Below, piece after piece: positions 51,201-57,600 of a stretch of 64,000 nt of DNA. The position numbers were made by a program, and so were the translations under genes. Position 1 is the first letter of the stretch. Every line of letters begins with the position of its first letter. The stretch lies in assembly GCA_022113835.1 (NCBI GenBank), contig JAILWY010000023.1, forward strand, positions 17,606,001 to 17,670,000. The letters are read 5' to 3'. The notes beneath the pieces were generated by a model. It ran no database searches. It saw only the letters and a list, made by a program, of their open reading frames with translations, and had not been told where the DNA came from. This DNA is from Atopsyche davidsoni (lineage: Eukaryota; Arthropoda; Insecta; Trichoptera; Hydrobiosidae).

Positions 51201-52787
51201 CCGTGCCCAAGGGATCTGACAGTCCACTCAATGTAGCGACCTATATGAATTTGGGGCCTTTAAATGACTTAATTTTAAAAAAATAATAAACTATTTTTAC
51301 ATTAAGTTTTAAATCACCAGCGCAACCTGTTATATAACTAGTTATTTTGTTTTCAAAAAAAATATTGGCATGTTTTTTACTGTTGAAAACGAAATACTGC
51401 ATATTGGAATAAGTTAATGCTTTTATTGGGAATAATGGTTTACAGTGCTCCAAAAATTACATTTTAATTTGCTTTTTAGTAATTTAATTTGACACATTCA
51501 TTAAAAAATTATAATTTTTGTATTTTATTAGTTTCGATAAAAAATATATATAATGATACTTTATTCAAGTGATGTTGCTGATATTTTTGGGTAGAATGAA
51601 TTAAAAACGGATTATTGTATTATATTATAATATTGTAAAATTTCAAGTAAACCCTGTAACCTATAAATTATATTCACCCTGCCCAAGGATGCCAGCCATC
51701 GTGGTTAGCAAAATTGGTTGCTTCAAAAAGTAATATTATAAAACTTCTTAGAAGAAAAAAAAAAAATTAATTGCCATTTTTAATGTAGGCATCCGATACC
51801 TAGATAATTTTTTTTAGTAAGTTATTTATATTTTTGAGATTAATAATGTTGGATATTCTTTTATTAGCTTGCTTTTTGTTTGTATTTGCAGTTTGATGGT
51901 TTTGCACAAGATCATTACACCACACAGTATGATAAGGTACGAGTACAGAGAACTATGCTGAGATGTGCATGCTGTGTTTGAATGTCCCTAACTCGGCTCA
52001 CTAACTTCTTGCTAATGAAGACAGCTCTGTTACTAACACGATGAATATCACTAACAAACGAATTACACAAAACACAATTTTGCTGGTAGACTTTATGCAT
52101 AATATTATTTTGTCAATAGTTGTACCTTCATCACATATGTGTAAAAAAAAACACTTTATCCAAACCAAATGGCAGACTGAACAGCTTTCAAAAACAAGGC
52201 ATCAAATTTACTAAATCAACTACCAATAAAATTAAAAATTACTTCAAATCTAAAACTAAATACTACAACCTTTTTTACTGACTACAATATTTATGGGTTT
52301 TGTCAATACATGAGTAATATGTGTCAAATGGTGTGAGATGTATTGTGTTTACGAATTGAATATAGTCATTTGATTCGTTTTTTTAAATCAATATTATTTG
52401 AATATATAGAAATTGTTTTAGTCATGTAGCACATATTACTTACACACTGAAAAATTATTGTGTTTCTATTACTTGTACCTTATCCATAATAATTTTCACT
52501 GTCAATACTATCATACTCTTTTGGCGAATTTTTAATACTAATATTACTATTTTCCTTTTATGTAATTGAACTGTAAAACTACAACCATCTGAAACTATAC
52601 AAAACTTCAATTCAAAGAATTAATATCTTCAAAATATTAAAAAATAATGATATTTTTACAGATACAGAAAGCTTTGAAAGAGCAGCAAGATGTGAACAGC
52701 CAGCTTAGGTGTTACATTGACGGGATTCTTCTGTCGATAGTGGAGAACTACCCGCAGCTCCTGGAAGTGAAACACAAGTCCTCATAG
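6652..52787 (+). CDS. nuf: Rab11 family-interacting protein 3/4 (nuclear fallout homologue), 13 exons
   Basis: The family binds GTP-Rab11 (and Arf6) on recycling endosomes and directs vesicle traffic to the cleavage furrow and to actin remodelling. Coding exons read here: 6652-6720, 8855-9021, 12862-12942, 14347-14391, 32614-32652, 32964-33081, 49490-49624, 49711-49863, 50157-50290, 50754-50959, 51060-51190, 51892-51936, 52662-52787. All join in frame to 482 aa. Residues 1-173 are low-complexity Ser/Pro/Gly-rich; 174-426 are heptad-rich coiled coil ([20 protein letters not shown]). The last exon holds the Rab-binding helix, with YID at 459-461 and PQLLE at 472-476, the hallmark of FIP proteins. 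No EF-hands were seen, unlike vertebrate FIP3. Length is close to my recollection of fly Nuf (about 500 aa). Coding exons are strikingly GC-rich against AT-rich introns. Start chosen as the first of two adjacent ATGs in the first exon; that exon has a good acceptor, so a further 5' exon, probably untranslated, must exist. Confidence 0.85.
6776..7177. mobile_element. pogo/Tigger-like MITE, copy 1
   Basis: A 402 bp element bounded by near-perfect inverted repeats (cagtaatatcccgctttacg and its inverse ending attactg). Preceded by TA; the right flank is CA, a decayed TA duplication. Short terminal repeats beginning CAGT with a TA target fit the pogo/Tigger group. No transposase ORF. It lies in nuf intron 1, and an almost full second copy is at 44902-45517. 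Confidence 0.75.
7190..7396. mobile_element. Palindromic MITE family P, copy
   Basis: A long imperfect palindrome centred near 7262, with arms around accggtttcgccaacctttc and its complement, ending in the family's ggtactctctgtcaa segment. Same family as copies at 30496, 56433, 58965 and 59541. Confidence 0.65.
7443..7542. mobile_element. Palindromic MITE family P, internally deleted copy
   Basis: Carries the outer parts only (gacagatagtacttggtgga and the taaataaaatact / agtattttattta arms); the central palindrome is missing. Confidence 0.5.
7724..8456. mobile_element. TIR-flanked 733 bp element
   Basis: Terminal 27 bp inverted repeats match at 26 of 27 positions (core gctccacacacggagcaaca). 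The flanking bases fit a TA target. A nested inverted pair (8333-8348 with 8424-8440) sits at the right end. The interior has an AT-poor open stretch (7653-8099) without a recognised domain. Its termini resemble the AAGCC MITEs (19703) in layout. Confidence 0.55.
8457..8854. other. nuf intron 1, remaining part
   Basis: A short GC-rich patch (8450-8545) precedes ordinary intron sequence up to the exon 2 acceptor. Nothing else recognised. Confidence 0.4.
8855..9021 (+). CDS. nuf: nuf exon 2
   Basis: Acceptor ttcctcttccag ends at 8854 and donor gtaagc starts at 9022. The exon continues exon 1 in phase 0 and encodes [15 protein letters not shown], a Gly/Ser-rich linker, then [19 protein letters not shown]. 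It leaves two bases for the next exon. GC content is far above the flanking intron. Confidence 0.75.
9022..10179. other. nuf intron 2, first part
   Basis: AT-rich with an oligo-T tract at about 9648-9664. A fragment resembling the end of a hAT MITE (ggattctcaaagtggtctcc, about 9979-9999) lies near 10 kb without a partner end. Confidence 0.4.
10446..11315 (-). mobile_element. 5'-truncated non-LTR retrotransposon
   Basis: About 870 bp on the minus strand: truncated coding region, about 110 bp of 3'UTR and a 22-base poly-A tail (poly-T at 10446-10467). Flanked by the duplicated target accgatcctt at 10438 and 11316. This structure is typical of target-primed reverse transcription by a LINE. Confidence 0.85.
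10578..11314 (-). pseudogene. Non-LTR retrotransposon RNase H domain and C-terminal tail (truncated ORF2)
   Basis: The open frame begins at the truncation point and encodes about 245 residues. It shows the RNase H hallmarks: the Glu in INEALRWIL, Asp in [12 protein letters not shown] and Asp in [17 protein letters not shown]. The first catalytic Asp and all of the reverse transcriptase are missing. A Cys-rich C-terminal stretch follows (CPCDD...HLVGSCP). An RNase H after RT points to the I/R1/Jockey-LOA type clades; I cannot choose. The frame is intact, so the insertion is fairly recent, but it cannot encode an active element. Confidence 0.8.
11376..12657. other. nuf intron 2, middle part
   Basis: No gene or complete repeat recognised. 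Minus-strand ORFs at 11589-11942 lack domains and splice context. Confidence 0.4.
12658..12712. repeat. AAGCC-type MITE, one terminus
   Basis: Begins after ta with aagccgtctacacacgcagc and continues through cgacacaactt; the opposite end is missing. Confidence 0.5.
12862..12942 (+). CDS. nuf: nuf exon 3
   Basis: A polypyrimidine acceptor ends at 12861 and donor gtgaat follows at 12943. In the frame left by exon 2 it encodes [19 protein letters not shown] and then TSLRRTPPR, a basic segment. Two bases are left over. Confidence 0.75.
12943..14012. other. nuf intron 3, first part
   Basis: Very AT-rich with oligo-A and oligo-T runs; no feature recognised. Confidence 0.4.
14013..14175. mobile_element. 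163 bp palindromic MITE (cagtggcg family)
   Basis: Ends cagtggcgtactgtgaggg and the inverse of cagtggcgtgccgtgcaag. The interior is AT-rich with no ORF. Target duplication unclear. Confidence 0.55.
14347..14391 (+). CDS. nuf: nuf exon 4
   Basis: This 45 bp exon lies between acceptor tttttag (to 14346) and donor gtaagc (from 14392). In frame it encodes [15 protein letters not shown], with two bases carried over. It is symmetrical in phase (2-2) and so can be skipped without a frameshift. Confidence 0.7.
14392..19702. other. nuf intron 4, first 5.3 kb
   Basis: Part of an 18.2 kb intron. No exon, gene or complete element was recognised. A MITE end of the AAGCC type is present at about 15450-15503. 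Small GC-rich patches near 16320-16400 and 16740-16820 lack coding support. Confidence 0.4.
19703..19854. mobile_element. AAGCC-type MITE, complete 152 bp copy
   Basis: Inverted termini (aagctacctgcacacgctgc and inverse of aagctgcctacacacgctgt) with subterminal gttagcca / tggctaac, preceded by TA. Partial copies occur at 3855, 12658, 15450 and 21087. Confidence 0.65.
19855..21086. other. nuf intron 4, no gene recognised
   Basis: The plus-strand ORF at 20147-20554 (135 codons) has no recognisable domain, and nothing around it suggests a gene. Otherwise AT-rich filler. Confidence 0.35.
21087..21137. repeat. AAGCC-type MITE, one terminus
   Basis: ggacgctattgactaattgc followed by gtgtcgctgcgtgtgtaggc and ggctt before ta. 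Confidence 0.5.
21655..21805. repeat. C-rich minisatellite, about 21 bp unit
   Basis: Degenerate units of the form ccctccaccctcccccatct. It produces Pro/Ser ORFs on plus and Gly/Arg/Trp ORFs on minus, with no sign of a gene. Confidence 0.75.
21838..22465. other. nuf intron 4, no gene recognised
   Basis: AT-rich; nothing assignable. Confidence 0.4.
22638..22835. other. Coding-like GC-rich patch, unassigned
   Basis: A 200 bp GC-rich island open in several frames on both strands, preceded by a possible acceptor (cacttgcag, to 22638). No donor in a useful phase and no recognised motif. Could be an unrecognised nuf exon, an enhancer or a fragment of a repeat. Confidence 0.25.
22860..24701. other. 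nuf intron 4, no gene recognised
   Basis: AT-rich intron sequence with short ORFs only. Confidence 0.4.
24702..24721. repeat. (AT)10 microsatellite
   Basis: Uninterrupted AT dinucleotides directly before a mariner-like terminus. Confidence 0.85.
24721..24950 (+). mobile_element. Possible mariner 5'-end fragment
   Basis: The segment opens ttaggtgcgccattaagttt, resembling mariner terminal repeats that start with TTAGGT and contain a TAAGT core, and follows a TA-rich target. No matching 3' end or transposase frame was found. Confidence 0.35.
24990..25594 (+). promoter_or_regulatory. nuf: GC-rich tract upstream of candidate nuf isoform B exon
   Basis: The patch includes an initiator-like TCAGTT at 25401 and a Pro/Ala-rich open frame (25044-25245, [14 protein letters not shown] start) that ends at a possible gtagga donor but leaves one base, the wrong phase for the nuf exon at 32614. 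A 9 bp-type Pro/Ser/Thr-coding repeat runs 25171-25240. Best read as a promoter and leader; a separate short coding exon is possible. Confidence 0.35.
25595..25620 (+). CDS. nuf: nuf alternative first coding exon (isoform B, candidate)
   Basis: A GC-rich patch ends in a consensus donor (AG|gtgagc at 25620/25621). The ATG at 25595 opens MYTHRRRS with two bases left, exactly the phase needed to splice to the exon at 32614 and give [17 protein letters not shown]; predicted length is 370 aa. An arthropod-type initiator TCAGTT lies at 25401-25406. This is inference from phase, donor and composition; transcript data would settle it. A nearer ATG at 25568 reads in another frame and leaves the wrong phase. 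Confidence 0.45.
25621..29812. other. nuf intron 4, 4.2 kb without a recognised feature
   Basis: Strongly AT-rich. Overlapping ORFs at 28051-28389 on both strands have no recognisable content. Confidence 0.4.
29821..30245. mobile_element. hAT MITE, 425 bp
   Basis: Terminal inverted repeats (cagtgcttctcaaagtggtc and inverse of cagtggctctcaaactcttt) are the classic hAT type. Flanks ctctagag (29813-29820) and ctctagac (30246-30253) form an 8 bp target duplication with one mismatch. The interior is AT-rich and non-coding. Confidence 0.85.
30496..30668. mobile_element. Palindromic MITE family P, copy
   Basis: Palindrome around attggtgaccagttggcatt and ccaacg...cgaaaccggtcaccaat, with outer aagtattttatttaaaat arm. 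No ORF. Confidence 0.65.
30669..32613. other. nuf intron 4, last part
   Basis: AT-rich, with nothing recognised until the exon 5 acceptor. A short GC-richer stretch at 32470-32550 is open but has no donor or motif. Confidence 0.4.
32614..32652 (+). CDS. nuf: nuf exon 5
   Basis: This 39 bp exon follows the 18.2 kb intron. Acceptor ttttcag ends at 32613 and donor gtaact starts at 32653. Joined to exon 4 it reads [14 protein letters not shown], a Ser-rich conserved-looking segment that continues into exon 6. Confidence 0.75.
32653..32963. other. nuf: nuf intron 5
   Basis: A 311 bp intron with clean splice sites and no embedded repeat recognised. Confidence 0.7.
32964..33081 (+). CDS. nuf: nuf exon 6
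   Basis: Acceptor ttctttcag ends at 32963 and donor gtagtc starts at 33082. It encodes [13 protein letters not shown], an acidic stretch, [17 protein letters not shown], and ends in phase 0. The end enters the coiled coil that continues in the exon at 49490. Confidence 0.8.
33158..33234. repeat. (AT)n microsatellite
   Basis: About 26 pure AT units to 33210, then degenerate tataata sequence. Confidence 0.9.
33235..34362. other. nuf intron 6, first part
   Basis: AT-rich. Contains a short 5S rRNA-like stretch (about 33332-33352, ccgaagttaagcag) that may be a relic of a 5S-derived SINE. Confidence 0.35.
34365..35095 (+). mobile_element. mariner element, internally deleted, 731 bp
   Basis: Imperfect inverted termini (cggtgtgtgcatta... 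and ...ttaatgcacacaccg) are flanked by TA on both sides. Full-length mariners are about 1.3 kb, so roughly 0.5 kb is lost. The loss removes the start, the DNA-binding domain and the first catalytic Asp. Confidence 0.9.
34465..35022 (+). pseudogene. mariner transposase C-terminal half, broken
   Basis: One frame encodes the DD34D catalytic core C-terminal part: [38 protein letters not shown] (second Asp), [17 protein letters not shown] (third Asp) and [13 protein letters not shown] before a TAG at 35020. An in-frame TAA at 34774-34776 interrupts it between the two motifs. With the N-terminal half deleted it cannot encode an active transposase. The motifs place it in the mariner family of Tc1/mariner. 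Confidence 0.9.
35098..36044. other. nuf intron 6, no gene recognised
   Basis: AT-rich; no exon or complete repeat seen. Confidence 0.4.
36045..36215. repeat. Dispersed repeat R, copy 2 (shorter)
   Basis: Shares cctctcctcagaggaggttg, a block around gggtccttctacac and gcgtattgctgctgcccaat with copies 1 and 3, but lacks about 40 bp between them. The following GC-rich stretch (36216-36445) is not shared and is unassigned. Confidence 0.6.
36446..38732. other. nuf intron 6, no gene recognised
   Basis: Mixed AT-rich sequence; the 126-codon plus ORF at 37731-38111 has no recognisable domain. Confidence 0.4.
38801..38870. repeat. 10 bp minisatellite ccccgagacc
   Basis: Five near-identical units plus degenerate flanking ones inside a short GC-rich island (38740-38930). 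ORFs across it are repeat artefacts. Confidence 0.8.
38940..39509. other. nuf intron 6, no gene recognised
   Basis: AT-rich, with a short (tg)n run near 39013. Confidence 0.4.
39510..39900. repeat. Dispersed repeat R, copy 3 (longest uninterrupted)
   Basis: Shows the R sequence without the retrotransposon seen in copy 1, including the empty target (gccgatcctctggg near 39831). A 78-codon ORF (39733-39969) begins in it but has no known motif. Confidence 0.6.
39901..41239. other. nuf intron 6, last part before the GC-rich promoter tract
   Basis: GC rises from about 40.9 kb onward. No exon could be assigned. Confidence 0.4.
41240..42470 (+). promoter_or_regulatory. nuf: GC-rich promoter/5'UTR tract of nuf isoform C
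   Basis: About 1.2 kb of GC- and CpG-rich sequence in an otherwise AT-rich intron, ending at the isoform C start codon. It contains a short tandem repeat (10 bp unit around gactccccgc, 42047-42080). Long ORFs on both strands here arise from the lack of AT-rich stop codons. The position directly upstream of a phase-compatible first exon supports a promoter and leader role. Confidence 0.55.
42471..42695 (+). CDS. nuf: nuf alternative first coding exon (isoform C)
   Basis: Seventy-five codons open with [20 protein letters not shown] and end [10 protein letters not shown] at a phase-0 donor (gtacga at 42696). Phase 0 fits the exon at 49490, so the join reads [18 protein letters not shown]; vertebrate FIP3/4 have a similar LTD(K)V entry into the coiled coil. 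Nearly every codon ends in G or C. A GC-rich tract of more than 1 kb precedes it, as expected for a promoter and 5'UTR. Predicted product is 384 aa with its own acidic N-terminus. Confidence 0.7.
42696..44901. other. nuf intron downstream of isoform C exon
   Basis: Contains small GC-rich patches (43060-43150, 44250-44500) in AT-rich DNA. No splice-bounded exon or repeat identified. Confidence 0.4.
44902..45517. mobile_element. pogo/Tigger-like MITE, copy 2, split by a SINE
   Basis: Matches copy 1 (6776-7177) from atcggggtttacgattaaac onward to the right end ...tttactg, but lacks the left terminus. About 270 bp of SINE sequence interrupts it after gattaaacatacacac; the match resumes at acatacatagtcaaaactta. 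Confidence 0.65.
44933..45200 (-). repeat. tRNA-derived SINE, copy A (full)
   Basis: On the minus strand, a tRNA-like head with a B-box-like gggttcaaataccac is followed by ctgagagtttctttaa and an AT-rich tail. Inserted into the pogo-like MITE. Related copies at 54861-55010 and 61706-61835. Confidence 0.6.
45709..45840. repeat. (CCCCG)n satellite
   Basis: About 25 units of a 5 bp repeat. Gives Pro/Arg/Ala ORFs on plus and Gly/Arg/Ala ORFs on minus that are not genes. Confidence 0.9.
46165..46858 (-). mobile_element. hAT element, 694 bp, with decayed transposase
   Basis: Flanked by a perfect 8 bp target duplication, cactaaac (46157-46164 and 46859-46866). Ends cagggtctcccaaact and inverse of catagtggtctcaaagtag are hAT-like. 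Terminal and subterminal parts match the element at 3167-3751. The interior carries a transposase remnant on the minus strand. Confidence 0.85.
46385..46680 (-). pseudogene. hAT transposase C-terminal (dimerisation) domain remnant
   Basis: Across two frames of the minus strand one reads [38 protein letters not shown] and [14 protein letters not shown], the order and spacing of the hAT C-terminal dimerisation region as in ZBED-like transposases. Frameshifts and a stop break it, and the catalytic domain is missing. So the element was once autonomous or is a deletion derivative of one. Confidence 0.7.
46867..49489. other. nuf intron, last part before exon 7
   Basis: AT-rich with GC-rich patches at 46975-47060 and 48620-48775. 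A tRNA-like 5' half (gttagctcagaggcacgcgg, 48900-48919) has no matching 3' half. No exon assigned. Confidence 0.4.
49490..49624 (+). CDS. nuf: nuf exon 7, start of common coiled coil
   Basis: Acceptor cccttgcag ends at 49489 and donor gtacgt starts at 49625; phase 0 on both sides. It encodes [20 protein letters not shown], a coiled-coil segment, and [12 protein letters not shown]. All three predicted isoforms enter the shared region here. Confidence 0.85.
49711..49863 (+). CDS. nuf: nuf exon 8, coiled coil
   Basis: Acceptor atttttccag ends at 49710 and donor gtactc starts at 49864; phase 0-0. Fifty-one codons rich in Glu, Arg and Gln ([16 protein letters not shown] to AGHLKQE) continue the heptad pattern. 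Confidence 0.85.
50157..50290 (+). CDS. nuf: nuf exon 9, coiled coil
   Basis: Acceptor atttccag ends at 50156 and donor gtgagg starts at 50291. It encodes [17 protein letters not shown] and then a Gln-rich helix [13 protein letters not shown], leaving two bases. Confidence 0.85.
50291..50753. other. nuf: nuf intron between exons 9 and 10
   Basis: Ordinary AT-rich intron with no repeat recognised. Confidence 0.6.
50754..50959 (+). CDS. nuf: nuf exon 10, coiled coil
   Basis: Acceptor attctccag ends at 50753 and donor gtactt starts at 50960. It reads [19 protein letters not shown], a His/Pro-rich break, then [19 protein letters not shown]. One base is carried to the next exon. Confidence 0.85.
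51060..51190 (+). CDS. nuf: nuf exon 11, coiled coil end
   Basis: Acceptor ttttttcag ends at 51059 and donor gtacga starts at 51191. It encodes [19 protein letters not shown] through [14 protein letters not shown]; the LAAE segment matches the region just before the Rab-binding domain in FIP3/4. Ends in phase 0. Confidence 0.85.
51191..51891. other. nuf: nuf intron between exons 11 and 12
   Basis: AT-rich, 701 bp, no recognisable element. Confidence 0.6.
51892..51936 (+). CDS. nuf: nuf exon 12, 15-codon microexon
   Basis: A 45 bp phase 0-0 exon between acceptor tatttgcag and donor gtacga. It encodes [15 protein letters not shown], an aromatic, non-heptad insert directly before the Rab-binding helix. 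Exons 11 and 13 also join in frame without it, so it may be a cassette exon. Confidence 0.7.
51937..52661. other. nuf: nuf intron between exons 12 and 13
   Basis: AT-rich, 725 bp, no recognisable element. Confidence 0.6.
52662..52787 (+). CDS. nuf: nuf exon 13, Rab11-binding domain and stop
   Basis: Acceptor tttttacag ends at 52661; TAG stop at 52785-52787. It carries the FIP Rab-binding domain: an amphipathic helix with [11 protein letters not shown] then PQLLEVK. This motif is the main ground for the gene's identity. Confidence 0.9.
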   Translation: MQKALKEQQDVNSQLRCYIDGILLSIVENYPQLLEVKHKSS

Positions 52788-54265
52788 CACTACCTGAGGG
52801 GTGCGTGTGCTACCAATTAAAAGCAATTATTGTGAATGTTGATTGTGGAATACTGTATTTGTAAGCTGAATTCATTTTGTCTTATTCTGAATGGAACTTA
52901 GGGTCTCTATTAGGATTTAAAACAAATTTTAACAATTCGATTACCACGTTGGTGTTAGTTTCTGTATATACAGTCAATATTAATTAAAGCCAACATTTAA
53001 TTATTACAGATCTTACTCTTTGTACAATTGAAGTGTGCTTGAAGCAAAATATGTGTTTACATATTGTTATAATAAGATAGCAAGATGAATATTCCATCTA
53101 ATATTTTTTGTTTGTAATTTATCGCTGTGTAACATTTTAGTTTTAAAAAAATACATCAACAATATATATAATTACATTACAGCATAACAAATTCATAACG
53201 ATTATGATTTATTACTATAATGTGAATTATATAAATATTTCTGCTTAAAACCTTTCAGTGGAATCTCACTTTGGTAATGAGATGGCTATAGTCCACGGAA
53301 CTGTATAAAACCAACCTTACTTCGTAAACCATAACAATTCTGTAAAATAACATTTATTGAAATATTTTGTATACCACTTTATATTTGTTTAGATAAAGTT
53401 ATAATTATTTTTATCGTTTTCATATAAACTTCTGTGATGTTAAATAAGATGCCTTATTTACATTTTTAAATTCTAGAATTTACTTTGTAATGTTTAATAG
53501 TTGTATTTTAAAGTTTATATATGATATAAATACTTGGGATATTTTGGTGGGAGACATTGTTCACTTGTTTTAATTCCCTGGCACAAAAAACATCTATAAT
53601 TCAGCAATATCCTGAAAACCATATCTGTTTTATTTCCCATCATGCAGCATTCAATATTGATAAATTTGTCATCTCATCTTCTTACATTCTACATAATCTG
53701 AAAGTGAATTGTATTATAATTTACCTTTTTCGTCCATCTTCTGTAGGATAGGTTAAACAAGTGTAAATGTATTTAGTAAATGAAGAATTCATGCCATGAT
53801 GTTTTATTATCTATTCCATATTTTCTTGAAGGTGTGTTCTTTATTGGACTTTTTAAACTATTGTTATATTTAATTTGCGAATGTGTGCTCGGCCATCCCT
53901 GGTACCGAAGCACTGATGAGTGGCAGGGTTTACTGACTTATTATTTGTAATAGAGAAGTATTTGGATGTTAACAATAATAATACTATTGCCTATTTTTGT
54001 ATTGTCTAGATGTATAATTATTTGTGAGATAGATAATATAGGGTGGGACTTTTAATGTAAATATTTTACCACCCACATGTTTGTAGCTAGAAGAAAGACT
54101 GCCTTTTATAAATTATTACAGATTTTTTAATTGAATATTGTAAATTAAAAACAGAAATCTATGTGTAATTATACGCAATTGTGGTATACAAAAAGAACTA
54201 TAACTATAATTGTATATTTATGTAATATAATATCTTTTCACTGAAATAAATTCTTTAAAAAAAGT
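52788..54265 (+). other. nuf: nuf 3' untranslated region
   Basis: About 1.5 kb of AT-rich sequence with no coding potential follows the stop codon. An AATAAA signal lies at 54245-54250, so cleavage near 54265 is likely. The end is inferred. It would fall about 335 bp short of the FBF1 stop codon on the opposite strand. Confidence 0.5.
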
Positions 54266-54599
54266 ATAAAATTTTCTTATTAATATTAAAACATCTCAGT
54301 CAAAATTTAGATACACAGTTATATTTTACATTATTATTTCTAACAATTAAAAACTTATACCATGCAGTAACTTTACGATTTTACAGCATTTCATAGGTAT
54401 ATTTTTTCTTTTTAATATTGTTAAGAAATATAATATTAAAATATTTATATTTTAATAAAGACTTTAATTAAATTTGTTTACTTGCAGTGATAAATACTTA
54501 AAAGTTTAATCTTCATTAGATAAGGCCGTCTCATAAAAAGTTTATCATCATTTAAAGAAAAAAGAGCATGGGCTAGTAGATAAATTTCCTATGCAGTTT

Positions 54600-54671
54600 T
54601 CAGTCTTCAGGTCGCCTTGTAGAATGCTGAACATCGAGTTTCAAAAGAACCAACTTTGGGTCAATTATCTC
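54600..54671 (-). CDS. FBF1: FBF1 exon 11, C-terminus and stop
   Basis: Acceptor acatttcag precedes 54671. It encodes EIIDPKLVLLKLDVQHSTRR then PED and stops at TGA (54602-54600). The hydrophobic DPKLVLLKLD segment looks conserved, which favours this as the true end. Confidence 0.75.
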   Translation of the reverse strand, partial: EIIDPKLVLLKLDVQHSTRRPED

Positions 54672-57600
54672 CTGAAATGTATTAAAATATACAATGGTAG
54701 TGTCATATGTTTGTGAATCTCCTCCCAAGTGCCAAGGGCTAACACAACTGTAATGACTATCTTAATTATTGATTTTTTTCACAGGAAGTACGATTTTGCC
54801 TATACAGGTTTTATTGATTGATAATGATTAAGTACATTTTTTCAATTATTGAAAATTTATCAAAGAAACTCTTAGAAAAATATCATCGTGATTTGTGTGG
54901 GATTTGAAACCCACATACCCAAGCTTACATGGCCGGTGCATTACCAATACCAATACCAATGAATCACAACAACTAAGCAAGAATTTTTAACAATCATATC
55001 CTATAAGTGAAACAACGTACTTATTATGCCAATTAAATTATTGCAAGTCACACAATATTCATAGTCATTCTTATATGATCATTCCATAAATAGCTTAACG
55101 ACCCTCGAGCCTATTCAGAGATTGTATTAAATAATCTACATACTTAAGTTTCTATAATGTCATTTACCTGAAACAGTCTTGGTTTTTCAGTAATGCCAAC
55201 CATACTATTAAAATCACCCAACTGATATTCATCGGTAATTGAATTATTTTTCCCCAACTTCCATTCACTAATGGCATCAGTAAATTCATTGTCATTTAAT
55301 TTGTACTTGTTATCTGTGATTTTATTCAAATAATCAAATTTTTGATCGATATTGTCTACAGATCTCCTTCTAGATAAATTTTTTTCCAAAGAGTCATCTC
55401 TAGAAATGGCCATATCTAGGATATTATTCTTAACTTGTATATTTCCCATCAGGTCTATGCCTAGACTATTCATTTCATTATCATTATATCTAAAATGTTC
55501 GTCTAATATCGGATTTGCCCTGCAGAGTCCGCACTGTCTTATTTCTGTGGCTTTTTGTTGGTTATGTAATGTTAGTCTCTCCCTGGATAATGCGACTTTA
55601 TCTCTCGCTATTTGCTGTTCTCTGGAATTCAGCGATATTGCATGTTCCTGTATTCTTTTCAACCTGTCTTCATACTTTTTCTGTGCATATACTGCTTCTG
55701 ATATTTTACGTTCTGCATTGACATGCTTGGCAAGAGCGGTTCTTGTTAAGACTTCAAGCTCTTGACTTCTACAAATGTATTAAAACCAAATTACATTACC
55801 CACGTAAGTATATGTGCATTTAGGATGAATTGACTTTGACTTCATAATATTTACCTAGCTGATGCCTTCATTTCTTCATGATATAACTTTTGCTCTTCAT
55901 TTTTTAGATTATTCTTTTGTTCATAAACTTCTTCCAACTCAGTTTCTAACCGTAGTTTAAGTGCCTACGAGTACAATTACTAGGTATTTAGATATCTCAT
56001 TATTTTAAATAAATCAGTATGATGAAAGTAAACTCATTACACCAACCTGACTCCTGTGCTGCACATCCTCAATAACTTTCTTCTCATTTTGAACAATAGC
56101 ATTATTCTCATTAATTTTAGCTAATCTTTCGGTAAGTTCATTTTCATGTTTTGATTTTATTTCTTCATATCTTCTAATATCATTCTGTAAAAATATCAAC
56201 ATTTATTTCAGAAGAGTGAAATATTGTGGTACATACATTTTATTATTTTTTCAGTGTGAAAAACAGAATAAAAATTGATATAAATAAACAATACCTGAAT
56301 TGCTTCCTTTTCTAAATTCAGATCCTGCAAAGCTCTCTCGTTTGCCTTTTTAATACTTTGTTTTTCTGAATCCAGCTCGATATCTTTTCTTTTCAGTTTT
56401 TCCCTTTCTTCTTCAATCATCTGAAAAAAGTTGTTAATCAATATTTTTAACAGAGAGTACTTGGTGGAATTCTATTTTAATATTTTAAATAAAATACTTG
56501 TTTTTCCCACATGCTCAATTTTATTGGTGACCGGTTTCGCGAACCTTTTATGTACTTAGTTTGATAATGTCAATGTGAAAAATTGGCGAAACAGGTCACC
56601 AATAAAATCAAACATGTGGAAAAATCATTAAAGTATTTTATTTAAAATATTAGAAAAGCTTTACTAGCTCAAAATAATATTTGAACTAATAAGCTTGAAG
56701 TTCCTTACTTGGGTCTGTTGCTTCAGTCTCGCCTGGAAGGTCTCCAGAGAGAGTTTCATTTCCAAGGACTCGGTCTCAAAAGCATCTCTTTGCTTCTGCA
56801 AACTTTCTAAAATATCTAAAAGTTGCTTTTGTTTTATTTATTTTTTCATTTAAAAAGATTATTTAAATTAATTCAATTATTATGATTCTTACAGTTGACT
56901 TGCTGTTCCTTCATTTTGAGAGAATTTTCTCTTTGAATAGTTTCTTCGTTTGTTTTCACTTCAAATTTTTTCATAAATTCTTCACACATTTCATTATTCC
57001 GTGACACATCCTTTAAGATCGAATTCAGCTTTTGAGAATAGTCAGTCAATTCTCTAATACTCAATTGCTCTAGAGCTATAGTTTCCCTGTAAGTCATTAG
57101 AACATATAAATAAATATTAATGAAAAAATCCAGAGTTCAATTAAAACACTTGGGGTGCGGGCGATTTGCGCACGGAACTATGCGTGGAGCGGGCGTTTTT
57201 CGCGACATTTCGCGCGAAATTAAACATTTGGGTAAATTGCGATAACTTGGAAAATACTCATTTGATTTTTATATTTATTTTTTTGTATTACCTATAATTG
57301 TACTATTCACAGTTCTGTGGACATAAATTCTACTTTCGAACATAGATTTTTTTTTTCAAGGCAATTGAAAACATAATTTAGTTTTTTAAACTTTATTTCA
57401 AAATTTTATACAAAAAATGTTTACCTAAACATAAAAAGAATCAATAATGTTTGAGAGTGTGATATCTTTCAAAACATTCCATTACTTCATCTTCATCACT
57501 CGTACTCGTATTTTCAAGATCGCTATCACAAGAATAATTAGACAAATTGTCTACACAAAACTCGTCATCACTATCGTCTGTATACTTCGACATTTTAGGT

